A DNA stretch of 64,000 bases from Glandiceps talaboti (taxonomy: Eukaryota; Hemichordata; Enteropneusta; Spengelidae): positions 13,569,251 to 13,633,250 of the forward strand of contig NC_135554.1 of the NCBI RefSeq assembly GCF_964340395.1, read 5' to 3'. Below the pieces are notes generated by a model. The model saw nothing but the letters and a program-made list of their open reading frames with translations, searched no databases and was not told the DNA's origin. The position numbers and the translations under genes were made by a program. Numbering within the stretch: the first letter of the stretch is position 1; the number at the start of each line of letters is the position of its first letter. Below, in pieces: positions 11,494-22,410 of this stretch.

Positions 11494-11528
11494 ATGGCTA
11501 TTTTGACATACCTGCTGCTGCTGATCGG
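11494..11528 (+). CDS. Candidate isolated signal-peptide exon
   Basis: A T-rich tract ending in TTTTTCAG (11483) precedes ATG at 11494 in the good context AACCATGG. The codons give MAILTYLLLLIG, a short hydrophobic leader, followed by the possible donor GG|GTAATG. No downstream exon was found, so this may be the 5' exon of an unseen gene or a chance match. Confidence 0.22.
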
Positions 11529-13252
11529 GTAATGACAAGAAACACAGGGAAAAGTGCGACGGCGAATTTCATCTTCGCCAAAGTTCTGTTGTTACCCACA
11601 GTAGAGGACAGCAAATGTTTGTTTGCCACTCAATCTGCAAATGTGAAACAAAAATCAACAAGCCTTCATCTACTCATAGAATTAGCTATAGTACTTTCCA
11701 TATGTGATATTGGTTGGAGCTATGTATTACATCGCGCTTCAAATTCAGTGCCTTTTGCACAGTCTCAGATTTAGATCTGCTTCATCAAATATATATTTGC
11801 AAACAAATGATATTTGATATTCTTGGAATTAAGACAATGATACTGACAGATATATGGTGACATTTTCGTCAGAATAAAAAGCTAACGAGCTCAAATGTTT
11901 CAATTTGAATCGCTACGTTACCATCATCACTGTAAATCCTTCAACAATGTACAACGGAAATAAATATCTGCAACACAAACATAAACTTTCGTTTTAAAAA
12001 TTGTAAATATGTGTAATTTTTTGGCTATCAACGTACCTTAACGGACTGCAAGGGTTGTTGTGCTTGGTGCCTACCTACCCCCTTTTTATATACAATAGTT
12101 ACATTTCAAAAATAGTTATACTCCATACGGAAATGGCCCAGACTGTATAACATTCAGTAAAGGGTGAGTTAAATGGATCAATTATTTATCCGTGTCGACA
12201 AATTATCCATTCTACTCATGAATCCTAACGAGCAATCTTATTGGTAGAACCTAATTTCCGATTTTTTTGTAATGCTATATTCTTTAATTTGCAATCCCAT
12301 AATCTATCATGTATGAGTACTAATTTATAATGGCGTGGACTCACACACAGACGTTATAGACACTACGAGAAAATAATATATTATAGAACATTATAACGAT
12401 TCACACACACACAAATACACTAACAGACAGAAACAGACGCTTCACTGTGGATATGTAGGTTGTGTTTAATAGTAACTAAACAACAAATGACAAGCAACAT
12501 GTATGCACTGTCTTCTCTAATTATTACAAAGTGAATTTCCTGTACTATTATCTGTTGTAAACATTACATCTCAAAGTTGTGATCAGCTAAACCTCATAAA
12601 GTGAGCAATTTGAAAGTAATACAATCTAAAATTGTACTATTAGCCTATTTTCGGAAATTACTTTCTGATGATGAAATAAATTACTGTGATGATAAAACAT
12701 TAGTGTAGTGTACCAAATACAACCCTAGAATTACACATGAAAGGGCATTTAGCTGCTATGTTCACAGGCAAAAATCTTCACGAAGACAACTTTGGGCAGG
12801 GGGGGGGGGGTTATATATCATGTAATATTGTTGGTCTCAATAGAATTGCCCAAAGATTGTTTGTATGACACTATCCACAATGCTTAAAGTGAGTAACCAC
12901 TATACCATAACTTCAATAGTCTACATGAACATTTTCCTATTGTAAGCTTTCTAAATATCGACTCATGACAGCGCTAGTGTGCCATTATAACTAATAACAT
13001 AATTTTAATAACTCCGTTTAAGAACAATTAACAGGTCCGGCGGTCAACTGTTGGCGATCGATCACTAGTATACTACTCCGTCTATAAGCACGACTCCGTC
13101 TATATTATTGCGGACGAAACGGCAGTCCACAGACTTGTCAGTGTGCTATCAGTGTTACAATCTACCATGATGTTACAATCGAGTCCTGACTTACTAGTTC
13201 ATAATCTAGTTAACCATTCGAACGAAGGAAGAAGTAAACGTCACATAGTCCA
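11529..13252. other. Non-coding stretch, no gene seen
   Basis: Short open frames only, none recognisable. Poly-G run at about 12800-12810. Confidence 0.5.
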
Positions 13253-13965
13253 GTTGCCAGAGGTGGTTTTGGGGGTTACCTTGCAATGCGAGTTATATAA
13301 TTTTTCTGCAGATTCTACCTCAGAAAGTTGTCCTGATAACATACCTGACGGGTGCCACTCGCACACCCTTGGGCATTTCGTTATATCGCGAGAAAACCGA
13401 AATGCCATGTATTGCTATGGGGTTTTTTGTAGGCTTAATACTTAATGCCTACAAAACAATGTAAAAGATACTTAAAAGCCATATTTAAATATTGCATACT
13501 GTATTTAATGAACTATCAGCTAATCACAAAACATATCTTTAAAGTTTTGAATGTAATAAAATACCATAAATAGGTCAAAGGTCAACAAAGTGACGCAATG
13601 TTGAGTTCTTATAGCTTAATACATAAGGAGTGTTTTCTGTGTATTATGTGGGTACATCCATGTATCATTCAGATTGTATGTATGAAATAAAGTTATGACA
13701 CCAGCTTCAAATAGAAACTATGTCATACTAATATTTTGTCCCCAAAACTGAATATATATGTATTTTATATAATTTTTTACAAAAAAAATCATGAGCTGAC
13801 CAATTAATTTGGAAAATGTAGAAATCATGTGTCGATTAGTAGTTTATTGATTAGAATTCATTCACAAAAATCTTTAGCCACAATTTTGAAACTTAAAGAA
13901 GAAGGTTTTGAACTGAAAACGTTATAAGAATTAGGTCAAAGGTCAAAAAGACACAATCTGATCAC

Positions 13966-14890
13966 TTTACCTCCAGTAAGTGAAAGTTGTGTTATGTTTT
14001 TGTCTGCGTGTCTGTGTTCATGTGTACGTGGCTGTCTGTGTCTGTGGATACAGTGTCTCAAAAACTATTGTTTGCTAGAAAAATTCCATATGCTAATCCC
14101 AAAAAATGATTAGATTTTGGTAACATCCAAAAATATTAATTAGTCATTTGCATAATTGATGTTTCTTGGTAGTTAGGCTATATCTTAAGAATGCATACTT
14201 CAAATTCAACATAATTTTGTATATATGTTAACCATAATAAAGCATATATGTCGTTTATAGTTTGTTAATGCACATTAAAGTTTTAATGAATAATTTGCAT
14301 AATTAATAATTTCAAATTCAACATAATTTTGTACATATGTTAACCATAATAGAGCATATATGTCGTATATAGTTTGTTAATGCCCTTTAAAGTTTTAATG
14401 AATAATTTGCATAATTAATAATTTGCAGTAATTAGGCTACATCTTAAAAACGTAAATTTCAAATTCCAGATAATTCGGCATATACATCATCCATGAGAAA
14501 GCACTCGTGTCCTACAAAGCCTGTTGGTATAGTTGTAAGTTTAAAGATTAATATGTGTAATTAGTGATTTTCATAATTAGGCAATATCCTTAGAATGCCA
14601 GTTATTTCAAATAATTTAGTATATCATGCATTGATGGTAAAGAAGTGCATGTCATGATATGTCCCTTGTTGCATTAGCTTTAGATTGCAAAATTAATGAT
14701 TTTTCGATAATTAGGTAATATAATAACTTGACAAGCTCCAGGTTTTCTATAGTTTCATATAATGGGTTTTCCAATTAATGAATATATCATGTATAGTGCC
14801 TATGACTCATAAGTTTGCATTCCAACAATGCGTGTAAAACCAAAAATCTATGGTTTTGCCCTTGTGAGAGGCATTCAGTTTATATGTCGT
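13966..14890. repeat. Dispersed element with internal tandem repeats of about 125 bp, copy 1
   Basis: Begins near ACCTCCAGTAAG and ends near GAGAGGCATTCAGTTTA. Internally it holds four diverged units containing AATTTGCATAATTAAT, ATTAGGCTATATCTTAA and TTAACCATAATA. The same arrangement occurs at 31782-32614, where both ends are better preserved. Confidence 0.65.
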
Positions 14891-15146
14891 TAACTCGATG
14901 CGTTCATTTAAGTTTTATTTCCCAATTATGTTGACCTGTAATAAAGAATGGCAAAGTGGATGTCGTGTTCACCCTTGACCTAATTATAATTTCTTATTAT
15001 ATTCAATCATTTATGTTTATATTCAAAAATTTGGCTAAAGATATTTTGGATGAATGATAGTTAATGAACTATTCTGCAACACATGATTTTTACTTTTTCC
15101 AATTGAATTGGTCAGTTCATGATTTTATGTCCAAATTTCAACCAAA

Positions 15147-15158
15147 TACATACATACA

Positions 15159-15187
<29 letters not shown>
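15147..15187. repeat. (ATAC)n microsatellite
   Basis: About ten ATAC units within the right arm of the foldback. Confidence 0.95.
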
Positions 15188-15191
<4 letters not shown>

Positions 15192-15361
15192 TTAGTACGT
15201 TTTTGGAACAAAATATCAGTATACCATATATAGTTTGTAATGTAAAAGTGTCATAACTGTAATTGATAAACATTACATTACTCGCATTGCAAGGTTATCC
15301 CCCCCCCCAAAAAAAAAAAATCAAAAAAAATCAAAAAAAATCAAAAATAACCTCTGGCAAC

Positions 15362-17970
15362 TTGACCCCAACATTGTAATGTATAGCAGTAAAAATAACG
15401 AGGCTAAATGACAAGTCGCAGGTCGCAGTTTGGTAGTCGCAGGTCTTCACGAGTCACCAGTATCCCATAAAATGCGAGGTGGTTATGCCCGCCATTTCGC
15501 TCCCTGGTATTGAAATAACACAGCGTACGACTCATATCTCAACCAAAGGTATACACAAGTATATATTTCTGATATCGTCAAGGTTTAAATAGTATTTTTA
15601 GTGAAAACCTTAGGGGCCGGCCTGTTTCTTCGGCCTGGGGTTGGGTTGAGGGGTTCACCCTGTTTTTGAAATTGGCAGTAATTAGTGGGTCATGCTGTTT
15701 TGAAAATCGTGGAGGGGGGGGGGGTCATTGTGTTTTAGATTGTGATGGAAGAAACAAATATTTTTCTACAATGGCATATAGCCTTGTCTGAAAAGTGATA
15801 CATATAAATAATCGTTGTTGTCCCTGTTTCTTACATGAATTCTTTAATATTACTTATCAGTTCAAACATAACTATACACATATATATACATGTATTACCT
15901 AGCTACCACAATAGTTATAAAACATGTCATTTAAATGCGTGGCTATTTCACAATCAATGCTTCACTTACATTGCACTTTGGAGCGAAAGTGAACTTGAAG
16001 GTTTCTTAATGGTAATGTTCATAGATAGTTTATAAAAGAAGTTAATCTAAATTGTTCTACTCGTAGCCATGAACTTGTCAAGAAGGGATTAATACATTTT
16101 CTATTTCGGACACTACATGTTACTGACACTACAAATCACCAAATCTCATCAGATTCCAGTTTCTATTATACACTAGGTATGGCCACCTAAAGTTATCTAA
16201 CATACCGGTGACTTTACTATACATGCAATATTATTGCCCCGATACCAATGTTACGGGCCCATTTTTATGTGACATGGGAAACTCATTTAAAACTTTCATT
16301 TAATACGTCAGCTTTTCGAAGCTTGGAAATATTACCCCAGAGGCTATGAATAACCTGAACATCTGCCAGGGGGAACCCCCAAGGACTCCCTTACCCACAG
16401 AGGTCACTCATGCATTTAACCAACGATCAGATGCACCAACAACCTTTTTACTGTCATAATGGTATTAAACCTTTCATAAATATTTTCACCATATTCCAAT
16501 TTGAGACAGATAGTCTAAATTGCCTTAAAACTCCAAACCTCCATTACCAATGATATTACAATAGGATGTGCTGACATTTACTATAATGATGTCATTTAAC
16601 TATTTGAGAACATATTTTAGCCCTATGTAAGTTACATAATAGTATCTGATACTTCATGGTGCTGTCTTGTAAATCATGGAAGTTATTGCTTGAAAGGGTC
16701 TCAATAGCCTAAATATTGACTTTAAGAGTAAAATTCCTCCAGGGCTTCTAGGGGGGCCCCTCTGACTCCCCGTCCCACAAGAAATGTAAGGAAATGAGAA
16801 TTTCAAGATCTGATATTGACCTGCTTCCTCTTGAGATCAACAATATTACATTGGAGGTGGTCAATTCCTACAAAAGTCTTGGGCTCCCCAAAGGGGTTTA
16901 CCTGACACGGCCTAATGTATTAAAAGGTTGTCCATAGTTTTGTAATCTATGGACCATAGCATATATGCCTGTCGAGCGCTACTCATAAGAAGTGATTTGA
17001 CCCAGTCTCTATTCGAGTTGTTGTTATGCCATATGCCAGTTTCTACCTAACAAACTATTTATCCCCGTGTGAAGCATGGGTTATCGTCTAGTTACACATT
17101 AAAATTCAAATAAGGTATGTCATTATGAGATAGCAAAGACGACGGTGTTGTATTATATGATTATTAATTGTGAAAATATTTATAATAAGTAATATGACAG
17201 AGTTAGGCAATTATGTCTTTTGACCTTTTTGTAAATGTGATGTACAGTTCAAAATGACAGGAATATTAATGTCATCTGATAGAATAACAATTTTGCTAGC
17301 GCGCGCCACTATATACGAAAATTGTTTTTGTTTTCTATTCCAGGAATTGAAAGACAACAGTATTGGGCTCTCCTACCACGATTTGGATCCAAGATAGATA
17401 AAGATTGATCCACAGATAATATCAAAGTATCCCAGTGTTTGCAATGCCTGGTGACGCATTAAGACCAGTGTACGAGAGTGCCGGTCTTCTTCCAGAAAGA
17501 AATGTAGTTGTCTATTTTTTAATGATGGTTGATTATTAAAAACGTTATACAGTGCATAGATCAAACGATAAACTCGTGCCCCCTGCCAGTTGATTGTGTT
17601 CGTTGTATGTACAGTATTCTCCCGTATGCGTGTGTTACATGAGTGGGAATGCATGTTGCATAGGCGTGTTTAAAGTTCATGTTTTCTATTTGTGTTGCGT
17701 AAAATCTTTGATAATAGTATGAAGAAACAACCCAAAAGGTTTCAAAATATTCAAGCTCTTATTTTTTAAGACAAACCGTTCTCTGTGCATAACTGCGTGT
17801 GCATTGATTGAAAGATGTGTATGCACATGTGCAATAACTTTACTTAGAGGTGATGCAACGTGACCCGGTAGCTGCCCCTACGCCCTGGCTTTATTCAGAA
17901 CGGGGGTTTAATTTCGCGACTTTTTGCTGTCCACGTAATTCGCTAAATTTAATACCGGCCCTTAATCAGT
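15362..17970. other. Repeat-derived non-coding stretch
   Basis: No gene seen. Two related segments near 16340-16400 and 16725-16790 carry CAGGGGGAACCCCCAAGGAC-like G/C-rich motifs followed by an ACTCCC..ACCCAC pattern, suggesting old tandem copies of one repeat. Confidence 0.45.
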
Positions 17971-17974
17971 GTTT

Positions 17975-18180
17975 TTACAGTAGCGAACACGACACAAATA
18001 AAAGAATTATGCTGGTTATGATCAACATATATACGGTATGATGAAATTCAGTACAGTACAATAATATTTACTTTGGAACTGTAAATTAGAAACGAATGCG
18101 AGTTTTCGTTCCTTCTACTGCATTAATATCTCTTTCTGAACTGGCAGAATGGCTACCAACCACCATTAATCATAATAGAA
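17975..18180. repeat. Inverted repeat arm, left (partner 19245-19465)
   Basis: The segment including GCTGGTTATGATCAACATAT (about 18011) and AGAATGGCTACCAACCACCA (about 18145) is mirrored with substitutions at 19245-19465. The arms enclose about 1.06 kb. Confidence 0.7.
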
Positions 18181-18409
18181 ATCATTTAGCAAATTTGACA
18201 TAACATGGGAATTTGGGAGTGAAACTTTGCAAAACAGCAAAAACAAAACTAATATTGCAGTAATAATAATTTTGCTGTTAAAAGTCAACTGATACATGAT
18301 GATGAAATTTCATTCTAAGACTACCCAAGGTGTAGGTGTGATTTCATCATGATTAAAGCTGCAGTAATATTTACCTTCCGTGAGGAAGGTTATAATTTAC
18401 AAATGAAAA

Positions 18410-18520
18410 GTGTGTGTCTGTGAGTGTGTCTGTCTGTTTGTCTGTCTGTATGTATGTATCTGTGTGTCTGTGTATGTGTGTGTGTCTGTCTGTCTGTCTG
18501 TCTCTCTGTCTGTCTGTCGA
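18410..18520. repeat. TGTC/TGTG-rich microsatellite
   Basis: Mixed TGTC, TGTG and TGTA units follow CCTTCCGTGAGGAAGG (about 18374), an arrangement like the start of the element at 31.78 kb. Confidence 0.8.
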
Positions 18521-18877
18521 AAATCTAAAACGCTTGACATCTTTCTTACGACATTGGAAGACCTTATGTGGAAACATATATTCTAGATATTACACTTTTT
18601 AAGAAATATTTTCGATGGCCAAAGTATGAAATCAATAACATGGCTTGTTTGACTCATGGGCATCATGGCACAATAAAGCTAAGATTATGAATATATAAAA
18701 TAACAAAATGAAAATAGAATTTAAAAACGAAACAAAAAACCCCAGTCTTTTCCTTTTGTAGAGGTAGATTTGCGTGTAATGCATGTGATGTGTGAGTTCG
18801 AACAATACATCGTGTTAAAATGAACGTTAGTGGCTCACTTCTGTAGCGAGAGTGTCGGGTGATACATTGTTGCAATT

Positions 18878-18985
18878 GGTTGCTAAGGGCGCGGACGCGC
18901 TCACTCATGTCACCTTCTCTGCACACTATATATGATGTCAGTGAGCGCTTCCGCGTCCTTCCTAGCAACGCAACAAATATCGATT
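18878..18985. mobile_element. MITE-like palindrome, copy 1
   Basis: About 108 bp, itself an imperfect inverted repeat: GGTTGCTAAGGGCGCGGACG...CGCTCACT on the left against AGTGAGCGCTTCCGCGTCC...TAGCAACG on the right. A second copy lies in opposite orientation at 19876-19988. The family is unknown. Confidence 0.65.
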
Positions 18986-19244
18986 GCCCGTCTTATATAA
19001 AGATGCATTGCATTTCAAAAACGAATTAGCTGGTGGAGTCGAAATTTTAAAGTATTTCTACAATTGTTAATATACAGATGATGTTGAAGACACTGACTCC
19101 ATTTCCAAACGTTTGCAATAGCCAATTGCAAATGTCATAATATTGCAATGATAATAATTTTGGAAAGCAAGTAAAAAAAAATTTTAAAACATGAAATTGA
19201 AGAGCAATGCATCTTTATATAAGAATATGCCCATAAATTAATTG

Positions 19245-19465
19245 TGATTGGTAGCCATTCCGCCTGTTTGGAGACAAACATTAGTGCCGAATAATTAAAT
19301 CATAGCTTGATCAAGGTCCGGAATAGACAGATCGGAAGATAGCATTCGTTTCCAATTTAGATTTCCAAAGCAAGTATATTGCATTCTACTGAATTTTATC
19401 ATACCATATATGTTGATCATAACCAGCGTAATTTTTCTATTTGTGTCGTGTTCCCTATTTTCTGA
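19245..19465. repeat. Inverted repeat arm, right (partner 17975-18180)
   Basis: Reverse complement of the left arm, including the reverse complement of GGTTATGATCAACATAT at about 19410 and of GAATGGCTACCAA at about 19248. Confidence 0.7.
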
Positions 19466-19599
19466 AATTCCATCTCTGACTTCCCCCGCTAAGTCAAACA
19501 TGAGCATCATGGAACAATAAAGCTAAGATCATGAAGATTATGGATTTTCATAATCGAATAACAATAGTATGTATTGAAATACAAATACCCGTATATAAG

Positions 19600-19890
19600 G
19601 TGCGTGAAACCGACAGGTGTGAAGTGAGCGGACGATTGTTGACTGTATATTTTGGCAATAAAGCTTACTGATGATGTGTATTTTCAGTGTTCACCTCCTT
19701 CCTTTGATGTAATAATCTTCAGGTTCAACGAGAATACCAAAACAAATACTTGAAACCCCTGAAAACCTAGTCTTTCTCACTGTAGAACAACAACATGTCC
19801 CGTACCACCGGGAGCTTCTGGTTTACATTACATCGACGTTGATGGCGCACTTTCAAAAAGCGCGAGCAGACGATCAATCGATATTTGTTG
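19600..19890. repeat. Short counterpart of the sequences flanking the 7.2-10.9 kb element
   Basis: 19600-19700 matches 7090-7185 (GGTGTGAAGTGAGCG, then AAAGCTTAC.GATGATGTGTATTTT and GTTCACCT). 19849-19885 matches 10966-11010 (ACTTT.AAAA, GCGCGAGCAGACG, TCAATCGAT). At 7-11 kb these are separated by 3.8 kb; here by about 150 bp. Confidence 0.55.
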
Positions 19891-19988
19891 CGTGCGTTGC
19901 TAGGAAGGATGCGGAAGCGCTCACTCGTATTCATATATAGTGTGCAGAGAAGGTGACATGAGTGAGCGCGTCCGCGCCCTTAGCAACC
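19876..19988. mobile_element. MITE-like palindrome, copy 2 (opposite orientation)
   Basis: Near-identical reverse complement of 18878-18985, differing by a few substitutions and a small insertion. Confidence 0.65.
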
Positions 19989-20012
19989 CATTTTTAGATG
20001 ATATTAAATCGT

Positions 20013-21170
20013 ATTTCACAACTTTTGTACAACTAAAACCACGAATTGTCTTCATAATATGAAAATTTATGTAAAATACAACATGTTTGCACAACTAAAT
20101 ATCTGACTTTATGTTTTCTGTCTTATGCTTAACTAAACCACAATGAAACTCGTTGCTTACCCCCTTTTACTGTGTCTAAGTGTCACTGAGAAGAAAATAA
20201 CGCTAGCCACTCAAAAATCCAATATGCCGACAAATTTTCGAGATTGAAGCCAACCTAAAATGTTGCAATGTGCTTTTCAGCTTCACAATGGACTGTTTTA
20301 TCATATACAATATTCCACCAATGTTGCTATCAATACGTTTTTGATATTTTGATATTGAGTCGTATTTCACAACTAACTCTTTAACAGCTTAAACCACAAA
20401 TTCTTTTCAGAATATGAAATTTTATGTAAAAATACATTTTTGCATAGCTAAATATCTTACTTTAAGGTTACAATGTTTTCTGCCTTGTACCTATCTAAAC
20501 CACAATGAAACATTTTGCTTACATCTTTTGACAGTGTCACTGAGTCAGAAAATAACGTTAGGTGTCGCAGCGAAGTTATTTAACCGAATTTGCTGATGTT
20601 ACTGGAGAATTATTGGATGTACATATAATCAGTCATGCAAAGAAACAATACTCGAGAGTTTATGGTGTCTTTCCAAGTGTTCAAGTTTACAATAAAGCTG
20701 CTGCGACTAGTCGACTGCACTTTCGTTAACCAGGTGCACGAAACTCACAATTATCAAACACTCTTTACAGTTCCAACTGACCAGAACCGTGGGACCGTTA
20801 CAAGGATGGGTAGATCTGTGTAAACGCCCTTTACGGCGAACTTTAACGCTACAATCAACCGCTCATTATGGTTAACTTGTGTACGAGGGTCAATGATGGG
20901 TTTAGCGTCCCGTTATTTAACCGACTCTCCCTAGCCTGATAATAGTGGAGCTTTATTTGATATAATGAGCCATGCAAGGAGTGGGAAATCATGATTACAT
21001 GATGACTGAAACAATAGTCCATCATTTGTTGTATCTTTCCAAGTGTTCAGTTCCTAATAAATGTGATGTGGCTAGTCGACTGCACTGTTGTTGACCAGGT
21101 GAACGAAATAGCAGCTTACAACTACCAAACAGGCTCGTTACAACTCCAACTGACCAGAAACATGAATTTA
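20013..21170. repeat. Two pairs of small tandem duplications
   Basis: 20020-20200 and 20355-20575 are diverged direct copies (ACTAAACCACAATGAAAC, CAGTGTCACTGAG..AAAATAACG). 20615-20810 and 20945-21165 are a second pair (TCTTTCCAAGTGTTCA, CTAGTCGACTGCACT, CCAACTGACCAGAA). No coding potential was recognised. Confidence 0.6.
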
Positions 21171-22129
21171 GATGAGTTTCTACATAACCAATATTCTAAA
21201 AATCCACAAATCTACGACAGAATATAGTGTTCGTCAGAAAAATTGCAAACGTTAAATGGATTACGGAATAAATGCAAGCTTCAAATGTCATATAATTTGG
21301 TACATATAATTTCTTATTTGAGAAATAGTGTACACAGCACGTGCATATGTGGAAAATATGAATAAGGGGAGAGTGCGGAAGGTGTAGATTTGGACAAATT
21401 ACTGTTGTTCACGACTCTTTTCACGGCACCAAAATGACGTTTATCGTTTTCAAGAATGACCACCCTCTTGTAGTGTTTTCCAAAATGAACCCCCAATTCA
21501 AGGTAATTTTATCTTCAAAATGACCCCCTCTCCCCCAACAAAAACACCAGCCACTCCCCCTCCAGCCTCAATCAGTTAAAATACCCGTCTCTTTACAATG
21601 GAAGTTTAAGCCTTTAAGAAAAAAAATCATGTCATGAAAGAGCAAGAAACTAGGCATTACCTACTATGTACACTGTGAACTTTATTGGGTCTAAAATTCG
21701 TATTACAAAACAAAATGACTGATGTATAGTTATTTAATAGTAAAATGATATAAACCACAACCTACAATTATTCTAGTCATGACTCAGACAGGATTTGACG
21801 CCGTATCCAGACACTTGACTTAATGGATACTGGTCAATATAGGTTTCATGTAATGGACGAGATATTACACTTGATGTCAACACAATCCCTCTTTTGCTGA
21901 TAACAATTATACTTTCCAAAAATTAGAGTTCACACTCAAAATTTTTTGTGAAAATTCTCGCATGGAACCTTGATTAAACTTGTCGAGTATAATGTTAATG
22001 TCGATATTGTTTTTGACTGATTTCATCGACATTTTTGTAGGTATGATAAATTCCGTTATATTTTAAACTACCTGCTTTGAGTGTAGTCAGATAGTTGCAA
22101 GTTATGGTTAAGTGTGTTCTGTAAGTAGA

Positions 22130-22410
22130 ATGCTGCGAGCCTGGGACTCCCGGGGGTGGGAGTACCACTGGCCAGACCTGGTAGGGATGTTCTCGTCGAT
22201 AATTTATTAAGGAGATACGTCCAGGACCCCATATTAGACCTAACAAAATAAAAATTGTGAAATGTGGACCCCATTTTAGACTCATTAGCTCTCAAAAGAC
22301 AGTACCCATGTTAGAAAAAAGAGCGAAAATCCTACCCCAAAGGGCGGCACGTATACGTATACCCAATAGGTGGGAGTACCCCCCCCCCCCCCGCAGGGAC
22401 TTCAAGTACC
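22130..22410. repeat. Dispersed G/C-rich repeat with inverted ends
   Basis: Starts with GGGACTCCCGGGGGTGGGAG and ends with GGTGGGAGTACCCCCC and a poly-C run. The interior contains GGGCGGCACGTATACG and an ATTTTAGACTCATT block. The style is that of a moderately repeated invertebrate element, family not assigned. Confidence 0.5.

Larger units (their letters stand above)
13253..15361. repeat. 2.1-kb imperfect foldback with a nested repeat element
   Basis: The outer left arm at 13253-13310 (GTTGCCAGAGGT, then CCTTGCAATGCGAG) is mirrored at 15285-15361. The inner left arm at about 13690-13985 (including TCATGAGCTGACCAATTAA) is mirrored at about 14975-15275. About 380 bp (13311-13690) are present only in the left arm. 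The centre (about 13966-14890) is a separate repeat also found at 31.8-32.6 kb. The arms have diverged with many small differences, so this is old. Confidence 0.7.

Noticed and set aside
13143-13445. 100-codon open frame on the plus strand
   Set aside because: It lies across the boundary of a foldback repeat arm and has no recognisable motif.
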